Source of the DNA: JARKQH01 sp964631605
GTDB taxonomy: Bacteria; Verrucomicrobiota; Verrucomicrobiia; Limisphaerales; UBA8199
Length of the DNA: 28,977 nt
Reading direction: 5' to 3'
Assembly: GCA_964631605.1 (NCBI GenBank)
Contig: CAZVYG010000069.1
Coordinates: 1 to 28,977 of the forward strand
The position numbers were made by a program, and so were the translations under genes. Shown in pieces: positions 8,395 to 16,200 of the stretch (its first letter is position 1; each line of letters begins with the position of its first letter). The notes beneath the pieces were generated by a model. That model searched no databases. It was not told the origin of the DNA and saw nothing but the letters and a program-made list of their open reading frames with translations.

Positions 8395-8433
8395 ACGCGC
8401 CAGCCCGTTGCGGCCGCGGCACCCCGTACGCCT

Positions 8434-9219
8434 TTAACGGTATTCCTGCCACTCGGGCTCGTTTTCGAATATCCAGCGGTAGTAATCCTTTTCCTGCAAC
8501 AGGGCGGCGGCTTCCTCGTCCACCACCACCGTGCAACGGGGATGCAACTGCAGCGCCGAAGCGCTGACCATGCTGGTAATGGGTCCCTCGACGGCCTGCG
8601 CCAGCACCCGCGCCTTGCTGTCGCCGGTGGCCAGCAAAATGCAGCGCCGCGCTTCGATGATGGTGCCCACCCCCATCGTGATCGCCCGCCGCGGCATCTT
8701 GTCCTCGCCGCCGAAGAATGGCGCATTCTGTTTCAGCGTTGTCGGGGTCAGGGCTTTGACCCGGGTGCGCGAACGCAACGCCGAGAGCGGCTCGTTGAAT
8801 CCGATATGACCCGCCTTGCCGATGCCCAGCAATTGGAGGTCAATCCCGCCGAATCGCTGGATCAAGGCTTCGTAATGCCGGCATTCGGCCTCCAGATCTT
8901 CCGCCAGGCCGTTGGGCAAATGGGTGTTTCGCGGATCAATGTTGACCTGGTCAAAAAGGTGCCGGTTCATGTAGTGACGATACGAGTTTGGGTCGGTGGG
9001 AAACAGCCCCACATACTCGTCCAGGTTGAACGTCCGGCACAGGGAGAAATCCAGCCCTTCCTCCCGGTGCAGTCGAACAAGGTTGCGATACACCCGCTCC
9101 ATCGTCGCACCGGTTGCCAACCCCAGCACCAGGTGCGGATTGGCACGCAGTTCACGAGCAATAATACGCGATACCAGCAGTGCCGCCGCCTCTTTGTTCG
9201 GTTGTATGATAACTTCCAC
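8434..9219 (-). CDS. nagB: Glucosamine-6-phosphate deaminase
   Basis: 261 residues with a GTG start (complement of 9217-9219). It converts glucosamine-6-phosphate to fructose-6-phosphate and ammonia in the cytosol. Family motifs are 'LGLATGATMERVYRNLV' at the sugar-phosphate loop, 'FNLDEYVGL' with D67 (equivalent of the E. coli general acid/base D72), and 'GIGKAGHIGFNEP' with H138 and E143 (equivalents of H143 and E148). The position matching E. coli D141, often Asp or Asn before Gly-His, is Ala136 here. Length is normal. It is convergent with the U32 gene (39-base gap) and divergent from the NHL gene. The distant right end of the window carries glmM, the opposite side of amino-sugar metabolism. 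Confidence 0.93.
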   Translation of the reverse strand: MEVIIQPNKEAAALLVSRIIARELRANPHLVLGLATGATMERVYRNLVRLHREEGLDFSLCRTFNLDEYVGLFPTDPNSYRHYMNRHLFDQVNIDPRNTHLPNGLAEDLEAECRHYEALIQRFGGIDLQLLGIGKAGHIGFNEPLSALRSRTRVKALTPTTLKQNAPFFGGEDKMPRRAITMGVGTIIEARRCILLATGDSKARVLAQAVEGPITSMVSASALQLHPRCTVVVDEEAAALLQEKDYYRWIFENEPEWQEYR

Positions 9220-9313
9220 GGGGGCAATTCAAGCAAATCGCCCCTGCCTTGCCAGCAAAAAAAGCCCGTTGGCCACCCGGCCCAGCCGATGCGATACCAA
9301 CGGCCTAGAACGG

Positions 9314-9328
9314 ATGAAAATTTTTCAT
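9314..9328. repeat. 15-bp AT-rich dyad upstream of the NHL gene
   Basis: ATGAAAA and TTTTCAT form a perfect 7-bp dyad around a single central T, in the 257-base divergent region between nagB and the NHL-repeat gene. It could be a protein-binding site; no regulator can be named. Confidence 0.5.
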
Positions 9329-9330
9329 GC

Positions 9331-9376
9331 TGGACATCTTTCAGGCTAAACGTTCTTTGTGTTGGACGTTTTTCAT
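9331..9376 (+). promoter_or_regulatory. Two imperfect direct repeats just upstream of the -35 box
   Basis: TGGACATCTTTCAG (9331-9344) and TGGACGTTTTTCAT (9363-9376) match at 11 of 14 positions and are 32 bases apart, close to three helical turns. The second copy runs into the first base of the -35 box. This geometry fits an activator site but is inferred only from position. Confidence 0.4.
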
Positions 9377-9404
9377 TGACTCCAAAGCCAAAAACCGCTA
9401 TAAA
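9376..9404 (+). promoter_or_regulatory. Sigma-70-type promoter for the NHL-repeat gene
   Basis: TTGACT (9376-9381) and TATAAA (9399-9404) are separated by exactly 17 bases, one mismatch from consensus in each box. Transcription would start near 9411, leaving a leader of about 66 bases before the ATG at 9477. It is the clearest promoter in the window and is oriented toward the NHL gene. Confidence 0.7.
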
Positions 9405-9437
9405 AGGCACCACAAATCATTTCTTCACCGGCGCAGG

Positions 9438-9456
9438 CGTAAACGCTGAGTTTACG
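9438..9456 (+). promoter_or_regulatory. 5' leader stem-loop before the NHL-repeat gene
   Basis: CGTAAAC (9438-9444) pairs perfectly with GTTTACG (9450-9456) around a GCTGA loop, inside the predicted leader. It is followed by an AGTAGTAGT run and an ATG-TAG start-stop pair (9470-9475) that ends one base before the real start codon. No ordinary Shine-Dalgarno is seen. The hairpin could affect ribosome access or mRNA stability. Confidence 0.45.
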
Positions 9457-9476
9457 ACGAAGTAGTAGTATGTAGT

Positions 9477-10769
9477 ATGAAAGCAATCGAGTTAGTTGCT
9501 GTTCTAGCAACGGCTGTATTAGTGTCCTCGCAAGGTGCCACTGCTCAACCTTTTACATTCACCGCCATCGCGGGTACACCCGGCCTGGGCGGCAGCGCGG
9601 ATGGGACCAACAACAATGCCACCTTTATTGCCCCGGCCGGGATGGCTCTCGACAGCGTGGGCAACCTGTATGTTGTGGACCCCAACATGGTTCGGAAGAT
9701 CACTCCTGTGGGCTCTGATTGGGTGGTGACCACCTTCGCCGGGGTTGCCTTGCCCCAGGGGAGTCAGGACGGCACCTCGACCAACGCGCGGTTCCGCTTC
9801 CCGCAGGGTATTGCCGTGGACAGCGCGAACAATTTGTATGTTGCCGACACGTATAATCACACGATTCGCAAAATAACACCGGCCGCCGTTGTAACGACGA
9901 TTGCGGGCGAGCCCCGATCCACAGGCACCAATGACGGTGTGGGCGCGGTGGCCCGGTTCAATTATCCATTCGGGATTGCGTCGAGTCCGGCGGGCGTTTT
10001 GTTCGTCGCCGATACCCGCAACCACACCATTCGGCAGACAGCGTTCGACGGGGCCAACTGGGTCACAACGACCCTCGCTGGAAAGCCCGAAACGCCCGGC
10101 ACGGCCAACGGGGTCGGCACAGCCGCCCGGTTCAATGAACCGGCAGCCATCGCTCGGGATACCGACGGCACTCTTTACGTGGCGGATTTTTTGAACCATG
10201 CCATCCGCAAGATGACTTTTTCTGCAAATGCCTGGACGGTAACCACCTTTGCGGGTCTGCCGGGAGTTCCCGGCAGTAGCGACGGCCAAGGGAGCTCGGC
10301 CCGGTTTAATCAACCGCAGGGCTTGGCAATAGACTCCGCCCATTGCGTTTACGTTGCGGATGCCGGCAACCATACCATCCGGCGCATCACACCCGCCGGC
10401 GTGGTGCGCACCATCGGCGGGCTTGCTGGAAACGCCGGCATTGCGGACGGAACCGGGAGCAAGGCCCGGTTTGATGCTCCCTACGGGTTGGCCGTTGACA
10501 GTTCAGGCTCCCTGTTTGTTGCTGACAACTATAGTTATTCCATTCATCAGGGCCGATTGGCAGCCCTGCTGGACATCCGGCTGACCTCGACCCAGTGCAT
10601 TTTGTCCTGGCCGGCGGATTTGACGGGATACGTCCCCCAAGTGAATTCCAAAGTCTCCTCGGCAGGCTGGACGACGTTGAGCTCAGGCATCAGCCTGGTG
10701 GACACTTACAATTACCAGACCAACTCGCGCCAGCCGGCCGGCGCCTTCTATCGTCTTATCAAGCCTTGA
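9477..10769 (+). CDS. Secreted six-repeat NHL beta-propeller protein
   Basis: 430 residues. A signal peptide covers about residues 1-23 (hydrophobic 'LVAVLATAVLVSS', likely cleavage near 'ATAQ'). Six NHL-type repeats of about 55-58 residues follow, each with a DG..ARF..P.GiA.d..g.lYVAD..NHtIRkit pattern (for example 'GIAVDSANNLYVADTYNHTI'), each unit ending near 'TTxAG'. The sixth is degenerate ('VADNYSYSIHQG'). Together they would close a six-bladed propeller. The last ~65 residues form a small module (ILSWPADLTGY at the front, AGAFYRLIKP at the end) of a type common at the C-termini of secreted verrucomicrobial proteins (from memory). The propeller is probably a binding scaffold outside the cytoplasm; no catalytic site is visible. 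It is monocistronic, behind its own strong promoter. Confidence 0.85.
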   Translation: MKAIELVAVLATAVLVSSQGATAQPFTFTAIAGTPGLGGSADGTNNNATFIAPAGMALDSVGNLYVVDPNMVRKITPVGSDWVVTTFAGVALPQGSQDGTSTNARFRFPQGIAVDSANNLYVADTYNHTIRKITPAAVVTTIAGEPRSTGTNDGVGAVARFNYPFGIASSPAGVLFVADTRNHTIRQTAFDGANWVTTTLAGKPETPGTANGVGTAARFNEPAAIARDTDGTLYVADFLNHAIRKMTFSANAWTVTTFAGLPGVPGSSDGQGSSARFNQPQGLAIDSAHCVYVADAGNHTIRRITPAGVVRTIGGLAGNAGIADGTGSKARFDAPYGLAVDSSGSLFVADNYSYSIHQGRLAALLDIRLTSTQCILSWPADLTGYVPQVNSKVSSAGWTTLSSGISLVDTYNYQTNSRQPAGAFYRLIKP

Positions 10770-10775
10770 GTTACG

Positions 10776-10797
10776 CCGGAGGCAAATGCAACTCCGG
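10776..10797. terminator. Stem-loop between convergent genes (possible terminator, no U-tract)
   Basis: CCGGAG (10776-10781) pairs with CTCCGG (10792-10797) around a 10-base loop, just after the stop of the NHL gene and between two convergent genes. No T-run follows on either strand, so an intrinsic terminator is not established; it may be a transcript-end hairpin. Confidence 0.3.
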
Positions 10798-10876
10798 AAC
10801 GGGGAGTCCTCGCCCCCGCTGTTGGGTCTGAGGCGTCATTCGGACGGTGTGAGAGGCGGTTTATCGAGGCACAGAC

Positions 10877-11914
10877 TCAAGGCTTCAGCTCGAGGTCACG
10901 GGGTTTGACCCCTGGCTTGAACTTGCCGAAGCCGAACCAACCCGGCGTATAATCGCCCACATACGCGACGTTCAAGTCGGGAGTAATCGCCTGCTCGCGC
11001 CCCACCAGCCACAAACACGCATTGACCAGCAACCGGCGCAGGCCCTCGTTCTGCAAATCCACCGCCGCTCCCATGGTGGTCGTCACAATTTTAGAAACTT
11101 TGCCTTTTGCCCCCTGATACTCGCGCACCCAAACCAACGGCATCATCGGATCATTCTTCGGCCCGGCAACCGGAGGGTCGGATGGCTGCATGCCCGCCAG
11201 CACCTGCCCCCACACCAGCACCTGGGCGTCGCTGCTGGGCAGATGGCTGACGGTGTAAACGTCGGTCGGACCCCAGATGTCTTTGACCCCGCGCAGAATA
11301 GGATGGTCGCGAAAGGCGGGATTGATGACGCCCCGGGTGCTTTCCTTGCCGTGGGCGCCATGATGATTCACCCAGGTCTCGCCCAAAACCTGCTGGCCAA
11401 AGCCGCCGGGCCATTCCTTGCTGCGCCAATCGAACCGGGCGTAAGGACTGCGCGGGTTGCGGTTGTAGGCAAAGGCGTGGGTGCTGGTGCGTAATGCCAG
11501 CAGCGGTTTGCCCGAGTCAAGGTAAGCCACAAAATGGCGCATCTGTTCGTCCGGCAGTTCGCGAAACCGGAGCATCATCACGCACAAATCGGCCTGGCCC
11601 AGCAGCTCGAGACCCGGCAGGTTCGTGACGGCCATGGGATCTATGGTGCCGTCGGCGGGATTGATCGAGAACAGCACGGTGCACTTGAATCCCTGCCGCA
11701 CCGCCAAAACCTTGGCCAGCATCGGCAGACCCTCTTCAGACCGGTATTCCTCGTCCCCGGCCAGAAACACGATATGCCTGCCCAAGCCAGGCCCGGCCTG
11801 GCCTTCGTAAGTCAAGAAGTCAGCGCCCGGAGCAAAAAAGCTGGCGGCGGCAAAAAAGAAACCCGTTGCGGCGGCAAATAGGTCACAGTTCATAATGGTT
11901 GCGACTGGCGCCAT
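10877..11914 (-). CDS. ThuA-like domain protein, probably exported
   Basis: 345 residues. The N-terminus is hydrophobic (FAAATGFFFAAASFFAPGA) and looks like a signal peptide, though poor in positive charge. The ThuA-like fold (class I glutamine-amidotransferase-like, trehalose-utilisation family) begins with 'HIVFLAGDEEYRSEEGLPML' and continues through 'DLCVMMLRFRELPDEQMRHF' and 'GKPLLALRTSTHAF'. No amidotransferase catalytic Cys is seen at the nucleophile position, as is normal for ThuA. ThuA proteins take part in 3-keto-sugar or disaccharide breakdown. A second in-frame ATG at 11893 would shorten the protein by 7 residues, and no Shine-Dalgarno decides between them. It is downstream of the TIM-barrel isomerase gene on the same strand with a 44-base gap, so probably co-transcribed. 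Confidence 0.83.
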   Translation of the reverse strand: MAPVATIMNCDLFAAATGFFFAAASFFAPGADFLTYEGQAGPGLGRHIVFLAGDEEYRSEEGLPMLAKVLAVRQGFKCTVLFSINPADGTIDPMAVTNLPGLELLGQADLCVMMLRFRELPDEQMRHFVAYLDSGKPLLALRTSTHAFAYNRNPRSPYARFDWRSKEWPGGFGQQVLGETWVNHHGAHGKESTRGVINPAFRDHPILRGVKDIWGPTDVYTVSHLPSSDAQVLVWGQVLAGMQPSDPPVAGPKNDPMMPLVWVREYQGAKGKVSKIVTTTMGAAVDLQNEGLRRLLVNACLWLVGREQAITPDLNVAYVGDYTPGWFGFGKFKPGVKPRDLELKP

Positions 11915-11958
11915 TCATAGCGCGCTTTGGCGCGCCGGACAACCTCAAACCACCGCCC

Positions 11959-12840
11959 TCAGACCTCGCAGAGCTTCATCATTTTCTCGAGGGTGGGGAT
12001 GGCGTCTTTGGTGGGGGTGTATTCGTGCGCCAGGTAGCCTTGGAAGCCGAGGTCGGCAATGGCGGCGCAGATGGGGGGATAGTTGATCTCCTGGGTTTCG
12101 TCGAACTCGTTGCGGCCGGGATTGCCTGCGGTGTGGAAATGGCCGATGTAGGCGATGTTCTTGCGGATGGTTCGGATGAGGTCGCCTTCCATGATCTGCA
12201 TGTGGTAAATGTCGTAGAGCAGCTTGACGCGAGGCGAGTTGACGCGCTTGCAGACCTCAACGCCCCAGGTGGTGTGGTCACACATATACCCGGGGTGATT
12301 GACCTTGCTGTTGAGCAACTCGATGCAGAGGGTCACCTGCCGGTCCTCGGCTTCGGCTTTGATTTCGTTGAGGAACAGGACGGTGTTGTCCATGCCTTGC
12401 TCGTCAGTGAGCCCCTGGCGGTCGCCGGCCAGCACGATGACGTTCGGGGCGCCCGCACTCGCGGCGGCGCGGATGGCCTCGCGCATTTTCGGCATGATGT
12501 CCGCATGGTTTTTGCGGTCGTTGACGCCGGCTTTGATGCCGCTGCCGCCGGGAACCATGGTGGGCAGAAGGCCATATTTCTTGAGGGTGGGGAACTGGTC
12601 GGGGCCCACCAGATCAAAGCCATACGCCCCAAGACGGACGGCTTCGCGGCACATCCCGTCGAAATCCAGATTTGACCCCTTGAAGACCCCCCGGCAAAGC
12701 GCCTGTTTAAGCCGGCCCTTGCGGGCGGCAGCCTCCGCAGCCGGAACTGGGGCGCGCCCAACGACCACCAACCCACCGAGAGCGCCCAAGGTTCGGAGAA
12801 AGTTACGGCGAGGAAGAGCGAGTGAAGCGATTTTTGTCAT
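11959..12840 (-). CDS. Tat-exported TIM-barrel sugar isomerase/epimerase (hydroxypyruvate isomerase-like)
   Basis: 293 residues. The N-terminus carries a twin-arginine signal (PRRNFLRTLG, R11-R12, then 'ALGGLVVVG'), so a folded, metal-loaded protein is expected to cross the membrane. The rest is the AP-endonuclease-2/xylose-isomerase-like TIM barrel. Candidate metal and active-site residues lie in 'LCIELLNSK' (Glu), 'LLYDIYHMQIMEGD' (Asp and His), 'GHFHTAGNPGR' and 'LAHEYTP' (Glu). The LYDIYHMQ..EGD..RTI block is characteristic of the hydroxypyruvate isomerase (Hyi) branch. Substrate is uncertain: exported members of this fold in Verrucomicrobiota and Planctomycetota are often of unknown specificity. 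It heads a two-gene unit with the ThuA-like gene and is divergent from the DUF1549 operon. Confidence 0.85.
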   Translation of the reverse strand: MTKIASLALPRRNFLRTLGALGGLVVVGRAPVPAAEAAARKGRLKQALCRGVFKGSNLDFDGMCREAVRLGAYGFDLVGPDQFPTLKKYGLLPTMVPGGSGIKAGVNDRKNHADIMPKMREAIRAAASAGAPNVIVLAGDRQGLTDEQGMDNTVLFLNEIKAEAEDRQVTLCIELLNSKVNHPGYMCDHTTWGVEVCKRVNSPRVKLLYDIYHMQIMEGDLIRTIRKNIAYIGHFHTAGNPGRNEFDETQEINYPPICAAIADLGFQGYLAHEYTPTKDAIPTLEKMMKLCEV

Positions 12841-12879
12841 GGCTTAATGCTATGCCGAGCCACCCGGGAATTTCAAGAG

Positions 12880-12947
12880 CCGAACTCGATCCGAACTCGA
12901 GGGGTCGGAAAACTCTCACTTTTGCGTACGGGCAAGAGTCACTTTTG
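12880..12947. repeat. Two pairs of direct repeats in a divergent promoter region
   Basis: CCGAACTCGA occurs at 12880-12889 and again at 12891-12900, an 11-base period (about one helical turn). TCACTTTTG occurs at 12916-12924 and 12939-12947, a 23-base period (about two turns). Both pairs lie in the short region between the Tat TIM-barrel gene (minus) and the DUF1549 gene (plus). They could be operator sites for either direction. Confidence 0.45.
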
Positions 12948-13054
12948 GCTCATCACGAACTGTTCCTGCAACCTTTTGGTGAGCGGAAGCGTCTCAAGAG
13001 GCAATGAAAGGCTGTATTGCAGCGCAACCTGACGATTTCGTCCGGCGGGGGCGA

Positions 13055-14620
13055 ATGACTTGGATCGGCGTCCTCCTGGCCTTGGGAACCCTTCTGGCTG
13101 TGGCGGCTCCCGCACCGGGACCAAGCCCCTTCGAGAGCCCCAACCCGCCCGTCCCCCGGAATCGGATTGATGAGCTGGTGTTCCGAAAGCTGCAGCAACT
13201 GGAAATCGCCCCGGCTTATCCCTGCTCGGATGCGGCCTTTGTGCGGCGGGCCTACCTCGACATTATTGGCACCTTGCCCACCGGCTTCGAGGCGCAGGAT
13301 TTCATTCGCGACACCAAGCCCAACAAACGGTCGGCGTTGGTGGACCGGTTGCTCGAGCGGGAAGAGTTTGCGGACTATTGGGCGATGAAATGGAGCGATC
13401 TGCTGCGGGTGAAGGCGGAGTTCCCCATTAACTTGTGGCCCAACGCGGTCCAATGCTACCACCGCTATATTCGCACGGCGGTGAAGGAGAACCTGCCCTA
13501 CGACAGGTTTGCCCGGGAGCTGCTCACCTCCAGCGGGAGCAATTTCCGGGTCGGCCCGGTCAATTTTTACCGGGCCATGCAGAACAAGGACGCGAAGGGC
13601 ATCGCGCAGGCGGTTGCCCTGACTTTCATGGGGGAGCGGGCGGAGAAATGGCCTGCGGAACGCTGGGAGGGCATGGCGGCCTTTTTCCAGCAGGTCGGCT
13701 ACAAGAGCACGCTCGAGTGGAAAGAGGAGATTGTGTTCTTCGACCCCGAGCTTTGGACCAATAACCCGACGCGCACGGCGGTGTTTCCAGACGGGACGAA
13801 GGCTCAACTCGATCCGAAGAAGGACCCGCGCGAGGTCTTTGCGGATTGGCTGATCGCCCCGACCAACCGCTGGTTCACACGCAACATTGCCAACCGGGTC
13901 TGGTCCTGGCTGCTGGGGCGCGGGATCATCCATGAACCGGACGACATTCGACCGGACAATCCGCCGTCGAATCCCGAGTTGCTGGCTTATCTCGAGCAGG
14001 AATTAATCGGAGCGAGGTATGATCTGAAGCACCTGTATCGCCAGATTCTAAACTCGCAGACGTACCAGCTTTCCTGCGTGCCCCGCAGCGACAAGGCCGA
14101 AGCGGAAGCGCAGTTTGCGTACTATCCCTTGCGCCGGATCGAGGCCGAAGTGTTGATTGACGCCCTGAATCAGATCACCGGCACCACCGAAAAGTACTCC
14201 AGCCCCATCCCCGAACCGTTTACTTTCATTCCCGAAAACCAACGCGCGATCGCCCTGGGCGATGGCAGCATCACCAGCACTTTCCTTGAGCTCTTCGGCC
14301 GGCCGGCCCGGGACACGGGGTTGGAATCGGAGCGGAGCAGCCGGTCCAGCGCCGCCCAACGGCTGCACTTGCTCAACTCGAGCCACATCCAACGCAAGAT
14401 CGAGCAGAGCCGAATGATCGAATACCAGACCCAGTCGAAAAAGACACCCCGCGAGATGGCGGCGGGCATTTACCTGGGCATCTTGTCGCGGTTCCCGACC
14501 GAAGCGGAGCTGCAGAAATTTGAAGGCTACCTTCAAACGGCCAAGGTCGGCAACCGGGAGGCGGCGATTGACCTGGCGTGGGCATTGATCAACAGCGCCG
14601 AGTTTCTCCACCGCCACTGA
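13055..14620 (+). CDS. DUF1549/DUF1553 domain protein without the usual CxxCH motif
   Basis: 521 residues from the ATG at 13055. This start puts a standard signal peptide (MTWIGVLLALGTLLAVAAPA) at the N-terminus and follows a G-rich stretch; an in-frame ATG at 13004 would add 17 residues. A DUF1549 domain comes first ('IDELVFRKLQQLEIAP', 'FVRRAYLDIIGTLPTGFEAQ', 'FADYWAMKWSDLLRVKAE'), then DUF1553 ('DPREVFADWLIAPTNRWFTR', 'NRVWSWLLGRGIIHEPDDIR', 'LYRQILNSQTYQLS'). At the place where most relatives carry a heme-like CxxCH followed by HPxDRW, this protein reads 'MGERAEKWPAERWEGMAAFF', so the cysteines are absent. No N-terminal cytochrome domain is present either. The function of this family is not established; the genes are usually paired with DUF1501, as here. 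Confidence 0.85.
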   Translation: MTWIGVLLALGTLLAVAAPAPGPSPFESPNPPVPRNRIDELVFRKLQQLEIAPAYPCSDAAFVRRAYLDIIGTLPTGFEAQDFIRDTKPNKRSALVDRLLEREEFADYWAMKWSDLLRVKAEFPINLWPNAVQCYHRYIRTAVKENLPYDRFARELLTSSGSNFRVGPVNFYRAMQNKDAKGIAQAVALTFMGERAEKWPAERWEGMAAFFQQVGYKSTLEWKEEIVFFDPELWTNNPTRTAVFPDGTKAQLDPKKDPREVFADWLIAPTNRWFTRNIANRVWSWLLGRGIIHEPDDIRPDNPPSNPELLAYLEQELIGARYDLKHLYRQILNSQTYQLSCVPRSDKAEAEAQFAYYPLRRIEAEVLIDALNQITGTTEKYSSPIPEPFTFIPENQRAIALGDGSITSTFLELFGRPARDTGLESERSSRSSAAQRLHLLNSSHIQRKIEQSRMIEYQTQSKKTPREMAAGIYLGILSRFPTEAELQKFEGYLQTAKVGNREAAIDLAWALINSAEFLHRH

Positions 14621-14630
14621 ACGAGGAAGG

Positions 14631-14671
14631 CTGTAACATCGCAGGTGAGTTCGACGTCCAATGTTTTACAG
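14631..14671 (+). other. Intergenic inverted repeat between the DUF1549 and DUF1501 genes
   Basis: CTGTAACAT (14631-14639) pairs with ATGTTTTACAG (14661-14671) with a two-base bulge, 11 bases after the stop of the DUF1549 gene. It could be a stem-loop within the transcript. The rest of the 174-base gap shows nothing recognisable. Confidence 0.3.
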
Positions 14672-14794
14672 ATCAACCCTGTTTGTTCCGAAATCCCAAC
14701 CGGCTGGGGAGATTGTGGCTCAGGCATGAGGTTGTCAGGCGCCAAAGGAACTGCCAGATTGGGAACGCAGAGGATTTTGTGAGAGTGCAAGTTT

Positions 14795-16195
14795 ATGAAT
14801 ACGAATGCGACAAGTGCGCTGGACCCGTCGAGGGTCCTTCAAACCTTGCAATCATCCCGCAGAGTTGACAGCCCGGGTTTGATGACACGCCGCGAGGCTC
14901 TGCGCCGGGGACTGGCCGGAACTGCGGGGTTGCTGTTGGCGAGCGGTCTGCCGCTGGGCACCCCGGCTGCCCCGGCGGCTCCAAAAGCGAAGGCCAAATC
15001 GGTCATTCAAATCTGGATGTGGGGCGGCCCAGCCCATCTGGACACCTTTGACCCCAAACCAGAGGCCGGCTCGGATTATTGCGGCCCCTTGGACAAGCCC
15101 ATCTCCACCAACGTGTCCGGGATTCGGATCGGGGAGCTGCTGCCGCTTTTGGCCAAACAGGCAGACAAGTATGCGATCATCCGGAGCATGACGCATGGTG
15201 TAAACGCCCACGAGACAGCGTCTTACATGGTTCAGACCGGTCACCCCTCCGGCGGCGGCCTGGTCTATCCGTCGGTGGGCGCCGTGGTTTCGCTCTTCAA
15301 AGGCTATGATGCCGGTTACCGGGGCCTCATCCCCCCTTACGTGGTGCTGACCGAGCTTCAGGGACGCTTTTCAGAAGCGGGCTTCCTGGGGTCGCGGTGC
15401 AAGCCGTTTGCCACCGGCGGCGACCCGGCGGCCGCCCGGTTTGTCGTCGAGGGAGTTGTCGCGCAGGGGATTTCGGATGAGCGGCAGAAGAACCGCCGCG
15501 AGCTGCTTCACAACTTGAACACGCTCGACCACGCGATGAAGGGGGACCCGCGCCTGGCCGCGTTGGCCCAATGCGAAAAGGAAGCCTACGACTTGATCCT
15601 CGGCGATGCGGGCAAGGTATTTGATTTGTCGCAGGAAAAGGACGAGTTGCGGGAAAAGTACGGCCGAAACACTTTCGGACAGTCCTGCCTGCTGGCGCGC
15701 CGGCTGGTGGAACGAGGAGTGCCTTATGTAACCATCAATTACAAAGGCTGGGATACGCACAAACAGCATTTCCAGATCATGCGGCGCAAATTGCCCGAGC
15801 TGGACAAGGGAATGGGCACGCTGCTGGAAGACCTGGCACAGCGGGGACTGTTGGACTCCACCATTGTGTGGTGGGGGGGAGAATTCGGACGCACACCGAA
15901 GATTCTTTGGGAGGCCCCTTGGAACGGAGGCCGCAACCATTATGGCAAATGCTTTTGCTCGGTCGTAGCCGGGGGCGGTTTCAAGGGTGGCCAGGTGGTT
16001 GGGGAGTCAAACGCTCGTGGCGAGGAAGTCAAGACTCGGCCGGTGCATCCGGCGGACCTGATTAGCAGCCTTTACACGCTCCTGGGCATTGAACCGTCGG
16101 CCAAACTGCCGCATCCCCAGGGTCTGGCCGTAGCAGCATTTCCCCCGGCGCCCAAAGACATGCCTAGCGGGGGACTGCTTAAGGAGATCATGTAA
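14795..16195 (+). CDS. DUF1501 domain protein, Tat-exported
   Basis: 466 residues. A twin-arginine signal starts at about residue 30 (MTRREALRRGLAGTAGLLLA), preceded by a 29-residue extension. A second in-frame ATG at 14882 would start directly at the Tat signal. The body has the DUF1501 marks: 'IQIWMWGGPAHLDTFDPKPE' near the start of the mature protein, a histidine-containing stretch 'SMTHGVNAHETASYM', 'WWGGEFGRTP' and 'GRNHYGKCFC'. The C-terminal part is 'RPVHPADLISSLYTLLGIEP'. The fold is related to the alkaline phosphatase/sulfatase superfamily, but activity is unproven. It is the middle gene of the trio, with the PPC gene starting 5 bases after its stop. Confidence 0.87.
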   Translation: MNTNATSALDPSRVLQTLQSSRRVDSPGLMTRREALRRGLAGTAGLLLASGLPLGTPAAPAAPKAKAKSVIQIWMWGGPAHLDTFDPKPEAGSDYCGPLDKPISTNVSGIRIGELLPLLAKQADKYAIIRSMTHGVNAHETASYMVQTGHPSGGGLVYPSVGAVVSLFKGYDAGYRGLIPPYVVLTELQGRFSEAGFLGSRCKPFATGGDPAAARFVVEGVVAQGISDERQKNRRELLHNLNTLDHAMKGDPRLAALAQCEKEAYDLILGDAGKVFDLSQEKDELREKYGRNTFGQSCLLARRLVERGVPYVTINYKGWDTHKQHFQIMRRKLPELDKGMGTLLEDLAQRGLLDSTIVWWGGEFGRTPKILWEAPWNGGRNHYGKCFCSVVAGGGFKGGQVVGESNARGEEVKTRPVHPADLISSLYTLLGIEPSAKLPHPQGLAVAAFPPAPKDMPSGGLLKEIM

Positions 16196-16200
16196 TACGA

